Shown here: one piece after another, positions 33,905 to 42,204 of the stretch
How the letters are laid out: the number at the start of each line of letters is the position of its first letter
Position numbering within the stretch: the stretch's first letter is position 1
DNA from: Streptomyces microflavus
GTDB taxonomy: Bacteria > Actinomycetota > Actinomycetes > Streptomycetales > Streptomycetaceae
NCBI RefSeq assembly: GCF_014650075.1
Contig: NZ_BMUG01000010.1
Coordinates: 62,001 to 126,000 of the forward strand
DNA length: 64,000 bases
Reading direction: 5' to 3'
Made by a program: the position numbers and the translations under genes
The notes under the pieces: model-generated
Told to the model about the DNA's origin: nothing
The model's input: only the letters and a program-made list of their open reading frames with translations
Databases searched by the model: none

Positions 33905-34201
33905 ATGATCGACACCTCGCAGCTCCGCCTCCTCCCCTGGAGGTCCCCCGAAGGCAAGCCCTGCTATCTGAGCACCAGCGACCCCAACAGCCGGATCTCC
34001 CGCCTCGCCGACGAGACGGAGGAGGAGCAGATCGAGTGCGGGAACGTCGTGCTGGAGGGAGCGCAGGAGGTGCTGGCGGACCAGGTGGCCGGGGAGGTCG
34101 CCCTGCGGTTCGCGTTGACGCAGGCCGTGCTGTCCTTGCGGGACGTGCTGCTCATCGCGCACAGCCGGGGGCAGCGGCTGCCGGATCCCGAGGTCCACTG
34201 A
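33905..34201 (+). CDS. Conserved hypothetical protein (98 aa)
   Basis: ATG at 33905. Sequence begins MIDTSQLRLLPWRSPEGKPCYLSTSDPNSRISRLADETEEEQ and ends with a long amphipathic helix (EVLADQVAGEVALRFALTQAVLSLRDVLLIAHSRG). Similar small proteins occur beside XRE/DUF397 units in streptomycetes; no function is known. No signal peptide or membrane segment. It is 12 bp upstream of the NTPase-TPR gene, so the two probably form an operon. Confidence 0.75.
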   Translation: MIDTSQLRLLPWRSPEGKPCYLSTSDPNSRISRLADETEEEQIECGNVVLEGAQEVLADQVAGEVALRFALTQAVLSLRDVLLIAHSRGQRLPDPEVH

Positions 34202-34213
34202 CAGACTGGGGCC

Positions 34214-36610
34214 ATGCCCGCGACCCCGCCCCGCCGCCTCTCGCTCCAGCAGATCATCGAGGGGCAGCGGCGCGCCGCGTTCGTCGGCCGGGAAGCCGAA
34301 CTCGACCTCTTCCGGGGGAACTTCACCACTCCGCCCGAGGACCCGGGCCACCGGTTCGTCTTCCATGTACGGGGCAACGCGGGGGTCGGCAAGACCTCGC
34401 TCGTACGGGAATGGCAGCAGACAGCCGAGGAGTTCGGGGCGCTCACCGCATCGGTCGACGAGAGCGCCGACTCCGTACCGGAGGTACTCGCCGCCGTCGC
34501 CGCGCAGTTCGCCGGGCAGGGGCACCCGCTCAAGGCGCTGGACCGGCTGCTGACCACGTACCGGCGCGCCCTCCATGACACGGCCGACCGGCTCGCGACG
34601 GAGGACGAACCTTCGCCCGGGGCGCTGGCCGCCGCGCAGGCCGGGCTGATCGCGGCCGGGGCGATACCCGTCGTCGGGGCGCTGGCCGGGGGCATCGACC
34701 CGGCGGTCGTGGCGCGCGGCGCGGGCGGGCTGCGGGCGGTGTTCGGGGGGCGGGCCCGGCAGCAGGAGGAGGCGCGGCTGCTGGCGGAGCCGGTACGGGT
34801 CCTCACGCCGGTGTTCGTCGCCGAGCTCGACCGGGTCGCGGACGCCGTGCCCTGGGTCGCCCTGTTCCTGGACACCTACGAACGCACCGCGCCCCTGCTG
34901 GACCGGTGGCTCGCGGACCTGCTGATCCGCGGCCGGTACGGGGAGCTGCCCGCCAACCTCGTCCTGACCCTGGCCGGTCAGCGCCGCCTCGATCCGGCGC
35001 ACTGGGGCGACCGGGGCCGCCTGGTGGCCGACGTACCGCTGGGGCCGTTCACCGAGGCGGAGGCGCGCCGACTCCTCACCGGACGCGGGGTGGTGGAGGA
35101 ACCCGTCGTACGGGAGGTGCTGCGGCTCTCCGGCGGGCTGCCGGTCCTGGTGTCGACGCTCGCGGCGAACCCCGGGGCGGCCGGTGAGGCGAACGCGACC
35201 GCCGTCGAACGCTTCCTGGCCGGCGAGGGCGACCCGGACCGCCGGGCTGCGGCTCTGGCGTGCGCGCTGCCGAGGCGGTTCGACGAGGACCTGGTGGCCG
35301 TCGCCGTACCGTCCTCGCTCCCCGGGCTCTACGACTGGCTGCACGAGCTGCCGTTCGTGGTGGAGCCGCACTCGGGCCGCTCCCGCTACCACGGCGTCGT
35401 ACGGGCCCCGATGCTCCGGCTCCAGCGCACCGGCTCCCCGCAGCGGTGGAGGGAGACGCACGACCGGCTGGCCGACGCCTTCGCTGAGCGGAGGGACGCG
35501 GCGGCCCCCGGTGTCGACCCGGAACGCCTCTGGGCCGAGGAGCCGTGGCGCCGGGCGGCCCTGGACGTGCTCTACCACCGGCTCTGCGCCCGCCCCCGCA
35601 CCGCGCTGCCCGACGCCCTGCGCGCCGGGATCGAGGTGTGCGGCCAACAGCCGTCCGCCGCCCGCCACTGGGCCCGGACCCTGGTGGAGGCGGGCGAGGA
35701 CGCCGACAGCGCCGTACTCCGCGACTGGGGCCGCGACCTCCTCACCGCCTGCACCGACCACGGCCCCCGCCCCACGGCCGTACTCGGACTCCTCCTGACC
35801 CGCGCCGAGTTGACGGACACGGACAGGGTGGCCGCCCTGGTGGCGCGGGCCTGGGACCGTTACCGGGCCCGGGAGTTCGAGGCAGCCCTGTCCGACCACG
35901 GCCGGGCGATCGCGGTGGACCCGCGCAGCGAACGCGCCCACCAGGGCAGGGCGGTGGTGCTGCGGTCGCTGGGCCGCCACGAGGAGGCCCTAGCGGACCT
36001 GGACCGGGCGGAGGAGATCGCGCCCGCCTGGGCCTGGGCGGTGTACGAGCGGGGTGAGACGTACCGGCGGATGGGCCGGCTGGAGGAGGCCCTGACCGTC
36101 CTGGACCGGGCCCACGCCCTGGACCCGTCCGCCGCCGTACCTCTGGGCAGCCGGGGCCTGGTCCGCCACCGCCTGGGCCGCCACGAGGAGGCGCTGGACG
36201 ACTTCGACCGGGCGGTCGCGCTGTGGCCGGAGTACGCCTGGGCCCTGGTCCGCCGGGCCCGGGTCCGCACCGCCCTGGGCGACCCCGTGGGCGCCCTCGC
36301 CGACCTGGACCGGGCCGATGAGCTGACCCCCGGGCTTGCGGGCACGGAGGGGGAGCGGGGCGAGGTGTACCGCGCGACGGCCCGCCACGAGGAGGCCGTC
36401 GCCTGCTACGGGCGCGCCCTGGCCCTGGACCCCGACTACGCCTGGGCCCACGGCAGCAGGGCCCTGGCGCTGGAGGCCCTGGGGAGGCTCACGGAGGCCC
36501 GCGCGGACCTGGACCGGGCGCTGGAGCTGGACCCGGAGTACGGGTGGGCACGGACGCAGCGGGAGCGGATGGGGGCGGCGGGGGACCGTAGGGCCGGGGA
36601 GGGGTCGTAG
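34214..36610 (+). CDS. STAND-like NTPase with C-terminal tetratricopeptide repeats
   Basis: 798 residues; ATG at 34214. N-terminal ATPase: FVGREAELDLFR, Walker A GNAGVGKTSL at about residue 55, Walker B-like WVALFLDTYER, and VLTLAGQRRLDP as a sensor. A winged-helix/linker region with RHHGV-type residues follows to about residue 530. Six or more TPRs then run to the end (RAYRAREFEAALSDHGRAIAVDPRSERAHQGRAVVLRSLGRHEEALADLDRAEEIAPAWAWAVYERGETYRRMGRLEEAL and so on), about 34 residues each. This architecture is that of signal-sensing STAND NTPases. A sensor, regulatory or anti-phage role is possible but unproven. No effector domain is visible. Confidence 0.82.
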   Translation: MPATPPRRLSLQQIIEGQRRAAFVGREAELDLFRGNFTTPPEDPGHRFVFHVRGNAGVGKTSLVREWQQTAEEFGALTASVDESADSVPEVLAAVAAQFAGQGHPLKALDRLLTTYRRALHDTADRLATEDEPSPGALAAAQAGLIAAGAIPVVGALAGGIDPAVVARGAGGLRAVFGGRARQQEEARLLAEPVRVLTPVFVAELDRVADAVPWVALFLDTYERTAPLLDRWLADLLIRGRYGELPANLVLTLAGQRRLDPAHWGDRGRLVADVPLGPFTEAEARRLLTGRGVVEEPVVREVLRLSGGLPVLVSTLAANPGAAGEANATAVERFLAGEGDPDRRAAALACALPRRFDEDLVAVAVPSSLPGLYDWLHELPFVVEPHSGRSRYHGVVRAPMLRLQRTGSPQRWRETHDRLADAFAERRDAAAPGVDPERLWAEEPWRRAALDVLYHRLCARPRTALPDALRAGIEVCGQQPSAARHWARTLVEAGEDADSAVLRDWGRDLLTACTDHGPRPTAVLGLLLTRAELTDTDRVAALVARAWDRYRAREFEAALSDHGRAIAVDPRSERAHQGRAVVLRSLGRHEEALADLDRAEEIAPAWAWAVYERGETYRRMGRLEEALTVLDRAHALDPSAAVPLGSRGLVRHRLGRHEEALDDFDRAVALWPEYAWALVRRARVRTALGDPVGALADLDRADELTPGLAGTEGERGEVYRATARHEEAVACYGRALALDPDYAWAHGSRALALEALGRLTEARADLDRALELDPEYGWARTQRERMGAAGDRRAGEGS

Positions 36611-36779
36611 GGCCGACGCCCCTTCCGACCGGCCCAAAAACGACCTCAAGGACGTCCGTCGACATACCCGTACGTACCCCGGTCGCCCCCTCTACCGCCC
36701 GTTCCCGTTCGATTACAGTGCTTGCGCGGTCGCCCGCAAAGGCCCGCACAGGCGCACGCGGTGTCGGGAAGGGGGCGGG

Positions 36780-37895
36780 GTGAGCACAGGGACCACGGCG
36801 GTCTGGGGACGGGCCGAGCAGCAGGACTTCCGCAGCCGGGTCCGCGGGGCGCTGCTCGGCGGGGCCATCGGGGACGCGCTCGGGGCCGGGGTCACCGGGC
36901 TCACGCTGGAAGGGATCCGTGAGGCCCATGGGGCCGAAGGGGTCACCGACTACGTTCCCGCGCACGGCAGACGCGGGGCCGTCACCGCGCTCACCCAGCT
37001 CACCCTGTTCACCGTGGACGGGCTGATCCGCGCCCAGGTCCGCCGCGACACCGGTGCCTGGCACCCGCCCACCGATGTGCACCGGGCCCATCTGCGCTGG
37101 GCCGCCACCCAGCACGACTGGGGGCCCGACGAGCGGCGCAAGGACAACGGGTGGCTGGCCGCCGAGGAGTGGCTCTACGCCCGCCGCGGGCCCACCCGGG
37201 AGTGCCTGGGCGGGTTCGGCGACAAGGTCATGGGCACGCTGGAGCGGCCGAAGAACCCCTCCGCCCGGGACGCGGGCGCGGTCACCCGGTCCGCGCCGTT
37301 CGGGCTGCTCGTGGGGTGGGAGCCGCAGCTCGTGCTCCAGCTGGCCGTCGAGTGCGCGGCCCAGTCCCACGGCCATCCCGCCGCCCAGCTGGCCGCCGGA
37401 GCCTTCGCCGTACTCGTGCACGGGCTGGCGCGCGGGGAGACCCTGGACGGTTCCGTTCAGCACGCCCTGGCCCTCCTGGCCGGGCGGCCCGGCCACGAGC
37501 CGGTGACCGAGGCCCTCCAGCAGGCCCTCGGGTCCGTGCGGCAGGGCATCCCGGGCCCGGCGCTCATCGAGGCGCTGGGTGCGAGCGACGCCGCCGAGGA
37601 GGTGCTCGCCGTCGCCGTGTACTGCGCCCTGGTCAGCGAGGACGTACGGCACGGGCTACGGCTCGCGGTGAACCACGGCGGGCCGTCCCGTGCCACCGGG
37701 TCCCTCTGCGGGGCGCTGCTGGGTGCGCTGCACGGCGAGACCGCGCTGCCGCCGGCCTGGCTCGCGGAGCTGGAGGGGCGCCCCACGCTCCTCGAACTGG
37801 CCGACGACTTCGCGATGGAGATGACCCAGGGCCCGGCCCTGCACAGCCCGACCGCCGCCGCCCCGGGCTGGCTGGCCCGCTACCCGCGCGGCTGA
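36780..37895 (+). CDS. ADP-ribosylglycohydrolase-fold protein without metal-binding aspartates
   Basis: 371 residues from the GTG at 36780 with GGGAAGGGGG upstream; the longer frame overlaps the TPR gene in another phase and is spurious. The DraG/ARH fold is clear: RVRGALLGGAIGDALGAGV at the start, a middle GPTRECLGGFGDKVMGTLERPKNPSARDAGAVTRSAPFGLL, and an end with LLGALHGETALPPAWLAELEGRPTLLELADDF. But the first metal motif, normally TDDTQMTLFT, reads T69-A-L-T-Q-L-TLFT. The second, normally GDSDSTG, reads GP302-S-R304-ATG. It should therefore not bind the two Mg2+ ions and is probably a non-catalytic ADP-ribose-binding or scaffold protein. Confidence 0.88.
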   Translation: MSTGTTAVWGRAEQQDFRSRVRGALLGGAIGDALGAGVTGLTLEGIREAHGAEGVTDYVPAHGRRGAVTALTQLTLFTVDGLIRAQVRRDTGAWHPPTDVHRAHLRWAATQHDWGPDERRKDNGWLAAEEWLYARRGPTRECLGGFGDKVMGTLERPKNPSARDAGAVTRSAPFGLLVGWEPQLVLQLAVECAAQSHGHPAAQLAAGAFAVLVHGLARGETLDGSVQHALALLAGRPGHEPVTEALQQALGSVRQGIPGPALIEALGASDAAEEVLAVAVYCALVSEDVRHGLRLAVNHGGPSRATGSLCGALLGALHGETALPPAWLAELEGRPTLLELADDFAMEMTQGPALHSPTAAAPGWLARYPRG

Positions 37896-37924
37896 GTGGC
37901 CGGGCCGCCCGCCCGGGCGGCTGC

Positions 37925-39511
37925 TTACGGGCGTGGCTGAGTGGCTGGGCTCCCGCCTCCGTCCTGTGCGGGGATCGTGGCGGCCGCCGCCGCCGTACCA
38001 CCGCCGCCGACACCGTCCCCGTCGCCCGCGTTGATCTGTGCCAGCACCGCGTCGCGCTCCGGGGTGTCCTCCGGCTTCACGAAGCCGATCAGGACGTACA
38101 GCACGAGCGAGACGGCGAGCGGCACTGAGACCTGGTACTGGAGCGGGACCCCGCCCTCGACGGCCCAGTCGATCGGGTAGTTGACCAGCCAGAACGCCAG
38201 CAGGCCCATCCCCCAGCTGACCAGCGCCGCCGTCGGTCCCGACTTACGGAACGGGCGCAGCAGGCCCAGCATGAACGGGATCGCGATCGGCCCCATCAGA
38301 CCGGCGACCCACTTGATCACGACGGTGATGATGTCCTTGAACGTGGGGGAGTTGACCTGCGTCGCGATCGCCATCGACAGCGCGAGGAACGTCACCGTGG
38401 TCCAGCGCGCCGCGATCAGCCCGGCACGGTCGCCCCAGCCGCGCGCCGCCTTCGAGAGCGTCGGGGCGATGTCCCGGGTGAAGACGGCGGCGATGGCGTT
38501 GGCGTCCGAGGAGCACATGGCCATCGTGTGGGAGAAGAACCCCACGACGACCAGCCCCAACAGGCCGTGCGGCAGGAGCTGTTCGGTCATCAGGGCGTAG
38601 CTGTCGGAGGCGTCCGGCTTCTGGGCGTCGACGAGCAGCGGGGCGCACCACATCGGGAAGAACAGCACCAGCGGCCAGACGAACCACAGGATCGCCGACA
38701 GCCGCGCCGAACGGGTCGCGGAGGCGGCGGAGTCGGTCGCCATGTACCGCTGGGCCTGGTTCCACATGCCGCCGTTGTACTCGAAGGTCTTGATGAAGAG
38801 GAACGCCAGCAGGAACGTCACCGTGTAGGGCCCGGCGGTCGGATCCGCGTGCCCGTCGGGCAGCTTGTCCCAGACCGTCCACAGGGTGGAGAAGCCGTCC
38901 AGCTTGCTCATCACGGCGAGCAGCATCGCCAGCCCGGCGAACAACTGGATGATGAACTGGCCCAGTTCGGTGAGTGCGTCCGCCCACAGCCCGCCGACCG
39001 TGCAGTAGATCCCCGTGACCACACCGGTGATGAGGATGCCCTGGGAGATCGACAGGCCGGTGAAGACCGACAACAGGGTGGCGATCGCGGCCCACTTGGC
39101 GCCGACGTCCACGATCTTCAGCAGCAGCCCCGACCAGGCGAGCGCCTGCTGGGTCTGGATGTTGTAGCGGTTCTTGAGGTACTCCAGCGGCGAGGCGACA
39201 TGGAGCCGCGAGCGCAGCCGGTTCAGCCGCGGCGCGAAGAGCTTCGCCCCGATGAAGATGCCGATGGCGATCGGCAGTGACCAGGTCACGAAGGACGTGA
39301 CCCCGTACTGGTACGCGATCCCGGCGTAGCCGGTGAACATCACCGCGCTGTAGCCGGACATGTGGTGCGAGATCCCGGACAGCCACCACGGCATCTTGCC
39401 GCCGGCCGTGAAGAAGTCGCTGACGTTGTCCACGCGTTTGTGCGACCAGAGTCCGATCGCGACCATCACGCCGAAGTAGCCGATGAGTACAGCCCAGTCG
39501 AGACTGTTCAT
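37925..39511 (-). CDS. Sodium:solute symporter family protein
   Basis: 528 residues from the ATG at 39511 (MNSLDWAVLIGYFGVMVAIGLW) behind GGAGGGGG; an upstream extension to 39550 lacks a ribosome site. About 13-14 transmembrane helices of the SSS family: VDNVSDFFTAGGKMPWWLSGISHHMSGYSAVMFTGYAGIAYQYG near the N-terminus (helix 2 unwound Na+ site region) and SHTMAMCSSDANAIAAVFTRDIAP further on. The C-terminal 40 residues are low-complexity Gly/Ala. It imports a sugar, organic acid or similar solute with Na+; the substrate is not evident. It is isolated and followed (in its own direction) by the ARH gene's end. Confidence 0.9.
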   Translation of the reverse strand: MNSLDWAVLIGYFGVMVAIGLWSHKRVDNVSDFFTAGGKMPWWLSGISHHMSGYSAVMFTGYAGIAYQYGVTSFVTWSLPIAIGIFIGAKLFAPRLNRLRSRLHVASPLEYLKNRYNIQTQQALAWSGLLLKIVDVGAKWAAIATLLSVFTGLSISQGILITGVVTGIYCTVGGLWADALTELGQFIIQLFAGLAMLLAVMSKLDGFSTLWTVWDKLPDGHADPTAGPYTVTFLLAFLFIKTFEYNGGMWNQAQRYMATDSAASATRSARLSAILWFVWPLVLFFPMWCAPLLVDAQKPDASDSYALMTEQLLPHGLLGLVVVGFFSHTMAMCSSDANAIAAVFTRDIAPTLSKAARGWGDRAGLIAARWTTVTFLALSMAIATQVNSPTFKDIITVVIKWVAGLMGPIAIPFMLGLLRPFRKSGPTAALVSWGMGLLAFWLVNYPIDWAVEGGVPLQYQVSVPLAVSLVLYVLIGFVKPEDTPERDAVLAQINAGDGDGVGGGGTAAAAATIPAQDGGGSPATQPRP

Positions 39512-39783
39512 GTCCCCCTCCAGGGGTCCGCCTTGTGAACGGGTGCGCACTTCGTCGGTACGGCCGTTCAGCGGCGTCCCCGTGCGGGAGTCGTGCGGGA
39601 GCGGGGACTGCGGGGATTGAACCCTCTGTTCGGCCTCGCGGTCAAGAAGGCCGTGAGGTCATATATATGAACACCAATCACCAAGGCGAACGATTTTGCT
39701 TGTTCTTGACCTTGTGGGGCGTTGTCGCGCACATGACGGCGGCCACACGATGGGCGGGCACTTCGTCAGGCCACACGTGCGAA
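39512..39783. other. Gene-free region upstream of the symporter
   Basis: Includes the symporter promoter and a short AT-rich stretch (about 39660-39710, with CATATATATGAACACC). No gene, operator dyad or RNA recognised. Confidence 0.5.
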
Positions 39784-39813
39784 GGCCGCACGGGATGCGG
39801 GTCCCGTGCGGCC
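39784..39813. terminator. Terminator hairpin downstream of the SDR gene
   Basis: GGCCGCACGGGA (39784-39795) pairs perfectly with TCCCGTGCGGCC (39802-39813) around a 6-nt loop, 48 bp past the stop of the minus-strand SDR. Confidence 0.75.
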
Positions 39814-39834
39814 GAGAGTCGAGAGGAGGGGGTG

Positions 39835-39874
39835 CGTCAGTACGTCAGCGCGTCAGCACGTCAGCGCATCAGCT
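39835..39874. repeat. Five 8-bp direct repeats CGTCAGYR at the SDR 3' end
   Basis: CGTCAGTA, CGTCAGCG, CGTCAGCA, CGTCAGCG and CATCAGCT in a row, covering the last codons and stop of the SDR. Each unit contains the CGTCAG half-site of the TetR-type operator found upstream of the same gene; this may be chance. Confidence 0.7.
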
Positions 39875-40643
39875 CACCGGCGTTGACCAGCAGCGACTGG
39901 CCGGTGATCGCTCGCGCCCGGTCGGAGGCCAGGAACGCGACGGCCTCCGCCACATCCCCGTCCGTGGCCAGCTCCGGCAGCGCCATCCGCTCGGTGAGCC
40001 GGGCCAGCACCTCGGACTCCGGTACGCCCTCGGAGCCCGCGGTGAACTGGACGTACGCCTGCACCGGCGGCCCCCACATCCAGCCCGGCAGCACGGTGTT
40101 GACCCGGATCCGGTGCGGCCCCAACTCCCGTGCCAGGGAGTACATCGCGGAGGTCAGCGCCCCCTTCGACGCCGCGTACGCCGCCTGCCACACCTGGGAG
40201 GGCGCGGCCACCGCGGACTGCGTGCCGATCACCACCACCGAGCCGCCGCGCTCCTTGAGGGCGGGCAGGCAGGCCCGGGTCATCCGCAGGGTCCCCAGGA
40301 GGTTCACATCGATGACCGACTGCCAGGTGGTGAAGTCCGCGTCCTCCAGTCCGCCGAAGTAGCTGTCCCAGGCGGCCACATGCACCACCGCGTCGACCCC
40401 GCCGAACCGCTCGACCGCCAGCGCGGCCAGCGCCTCGCACTGCGCCTCGTCGGTGATGTCGGTCGGCAGATGGGCGGTGCGGCTGCCCTCGGGGTCGATC
40501 TCCGCCGCACTCTTCGCCAGGTTCGCCGCCGTGCGCGCGCCGAGCACCGCGCGCCCTCCGTCCCGTACGACGGTCTCCGCGACCCGGTGCCCCAGCCCCG
40601 CGCCGACGCCCGACACGATGACGGTCTTCCCCGCGAGCAACAT
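39861..40643 (-). CDS. Short-chain dehydrogenase/reductase
   Basis: 260 residues, ATG at 40643. Nucleotide loop variant SGVGAGLGHRVAE in place of TGxxxGxG, LGARTAANL after beta-2, HVAAWDS in place of NNAG, Ser in VIGTQSAV and YxxxK as YAASK. The C-terminal GDVAEAVAFLASDRARAITGQSLLVNAGE is classical. It is divergent from the EthD-like gene at 40742, with operator CTGACGGAGCGTCAG centred between them, so it probably belongs with the 8.7-15 kb catabolic cluster. Substrate unknown. Confidence 0.88.
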   Translation of the reverse strand: MLLAGKTVIVSGVGAGLGHRVAETVVRDGGRAVLGARTAANLAKSAAEIDPEGSRTAHLPTDITDEAQCEALAALAVERFGGVDAVVHVAAWDSYFGGLEDADFTTWQSVIDVNLLGTLRMTRACLPALKERGGSVVVIGTQSAVAAPSQVWQAAYAASKGALTSAMYSLARELGPHRIRVNTVLPGWMWGPPVQAYVQFTAGSEGVPESEVLARLTERMALPELATDGDVAEAVAFLASDRARAITGQSLLVNAGELMR

Positions 40644-40670
40644 CGGCGCCTCCCGGCCCTGGAAGTTCGT

Positions 40671-40685
40671 CTGACGGAGCGTCAG
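40671..40685. promoter_or_regulatory. TetR-type operator CTGACGGAGCGTCAG (site 3)
   Basis: Perfect 6-bp arms around GAG, 28 bp from the SDR start and 57 bp from the EthD-like gene start. Same core as sites 2a and 2b 30 kb away. Confidence 0.78.
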
Positions 40686-40741
40686 AGTAGGTGGCCGCGG
40701 GGCTCGATGGAAGGGAACGGAAGGGAAAGGGGAGAGGAGAC

Positions 40742-41590
40742 ATGGTGGACGACGATCACGGGACGCGGAGTGCGAGCTATGCCGAGCTGGCGGCGACAGG
40801 GCCGTACGGGGTGCGCCCCGGGCATGCCTTGATCACCATGGTCGAGCCGCATCCGGGCCATGAGCACGCGTACAACCGCTGGTACGAGGACGACCACTAC
40901 TACGCCGGCGCGACGGCCATGCCGTGGATGTTCGCCGGGCGGCGCTGGGTGGCCACCAAGGACCTCCAGGAGCTGCGCTACCCGGAGAAGTCGGCGGTCG
41001 CCCAGCCCGTCGGCGCGGGGTGCTACCTGTCGACGTACTGGGTCACCGAGGGGCGCTACGACGAGCACATGAAGTGGACCGTCGCCATCAACAAGCGGCT
41101 CAACCGGGACGGCCGGGTCTACCAGGACCGGACCCATGTCTTCACGGCCTTCCAGGACCACGAAGCGACCGTCTACCGCGACGGGGCCGCCGGGCCGCGG
41201 GACTTCCACGCGCTCGACCACCCGTACGCCGGCCTCGTCCTCCAGGTCGTCGACGCCGAGGGGCCCGGGCAGCGGGCGGAGCTGCTGGAGTGGCTGCGCT
41301 CCCGGCACCTGCCGAAGCGGCTGAGCGGATCGCCCGCCGCCATGGTGACCGTCTTCCGGCCGACGCCCCTGCCCGGCGACCGGATGACGTACGTGAAGCA
41401 GGTCGAGGGGGTGGATACCCGGCTGACGCTGCTGTGGTTCCTCCAGGAGGACCCCCGTACCTGCTGGACGAAGCACTTCGCCGGGCTTGACGCGGCGGTC
41501 GCGGAGACGGGGCTGGGGCGGGTCGAGCTGGTCGCCCCGTTCATCCCGACCGTGCCGGGGACCGATCGGTACGTCGACCGGCTGAGGTGA
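40742..41590 (+). CDS. Dimeric alpha-beta-barrel (EthD/DUF4286-like) protein of unknown function
   Basis: 282 residues; ATG at 40742 behind GGGGAGAGGAG. Two ferredoxin-like halves are suggested: ALITMVEPHPGHEHAYNRWYEDDHYYAGATAMPWMFAGRRWVA in the first and FHALDHPYAGLVLQVVDAEGPGQRAELLEWLRSRHLPKRLSGSPAAMVTVFRPTPLP in the second. EthD-like barrels often support oxidative or monooxygenase reactions or aldol-type steps. It faces the SDR across a shared operator, so it likely joins the catabolic regulon. No cofactor motif. Confidence 0.7.
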   Translation: MVDDDHGTRSASYAELAATGPYGVRPGHALITMVEPHPGHEHAYNRWYEDDHYYAGATAMPWMFAGRRWVATKDLQELRYPEKSAVAQPVGAGCYLSTYWVTEGRYDEHMKWTVAINKRLNRDGRVYQDRTHVFTAFQDHEATVYRDGAAGPRDFHALDHPYAGLVLQVVDAEGPGQRAELLEWLRSRHLPKRLSGSPAAMVTVFRPTPLPGDRMTYVKQVEGVDTRLTLLWFLQEDPRTCWTKHFAGLDAAVAETGLGRVELVAPFIPTVPGTDRYVDRLR

Positions 41591-41727
41591 CGGCCGCCGG
41601 CTGAGGTGACGGCTGCCGGGTGCGGTGGCCATGCCGAGCCCCCTCGGCCAGGACGGCGAAACCGGTCGAGAGGGCTCCATCAGGTGGTGCTGTGGTGCGG
41701 CCTGCGGTGCGGGCAGACGGTTTTCGG

Positions 41728-41940
41728 TCAGGCGTCGACCGGGCCCGTGGCGACGTCGCGCACGAACGCGTTCCACGCACCGGGGACGAAGGTGAGCGAG
41801 GGGCCCTCGGGGGCCTTCGAGTCACGCACGGCGATGGAGAGAGCGACCGGGGACTTGACCTCGACGCACGCGCCGTTGCCCCCGGAGTACGACGACTTCG
41901 TCCACATTTCCGTAGCACCCTGAAGAATAGCCATGTTCAC
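41728..41940 (-). CDS. DUF397 protein
   Basis: 70 residues, start at 41940 (MNMAILQGATEMWTKSSYSGGNGACVEVKSP) or two codons later. The core WTKSSYSGGNGACVEV...IAVRDSKAPEGPSLTFVPGAWNAFVRDVATG is typical. It is downstream of an XRE/DUF5753 gene of the same orientation, separated by a strong terminator, so it has its own promoter in 41941-42073. It probably partners that regulator. Confidence 0.9.
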   Translation of the reverse strand: MNMAILQGATEMWTKSSYSGGNGACVEVKSPVALSIAVRDSKAPEGPSLTFVPGAWNAFVRDVATGPVDA

Positions 41941-42073
41941 TCCGGTTCAGAGAGTTGGGTGAGTCGCACCAACCAGATTCCGGTTGGCGTGATCGACGCT
42001 ACTCGCCAAGCCCCGTCCATGAGATGGCCGTTCACTCGACCGGGTGTCATTTCGTTGGGAACTCTTACGCTGT

Positions 42074-42108
42074 GAGTCGGCGGCGGTGTATTGTGCCGCC
42101 GCCGACTC
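42074..42108. terminator. Terminator hairpin of the XRE regulator gene
   Basis: GAGTCGGCGGCGG (42074-42086) pairs perfectly with CCGCCGCCGACTC (42096-42108), with a 9-nt AT-rich loop. It lies about 100 bp past the stop of the minus-strand XRE gene and before the DUF397 promoter. Confidence 0.75.
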
Positions 42109-42204
42109 GCTGGGTGCTCTTCGGCGCCCCTCAGTACCCGCCTCCATCCGTCGGTGTCCACCCGCCGGACGGTGCGGTGTCCTGATTCAGCCGGTGCACG
42201 GCAT

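Noticed and set aside
32298..34201. Integrated mobile element at the tRNA-like sequence
   Set aside because: No integrase, excisionase, replication or transfer gene; XRE/DUF397 genes are common chromosomal regulators. No direct repeat of the tRNA end was found.
41937..42161. 74-codon minus-strand frame upstream of the DUF397 gene
   Set aside because: Crosses the perfect terminator hairpin at 42074-42108 and shows no family or ribosome site.
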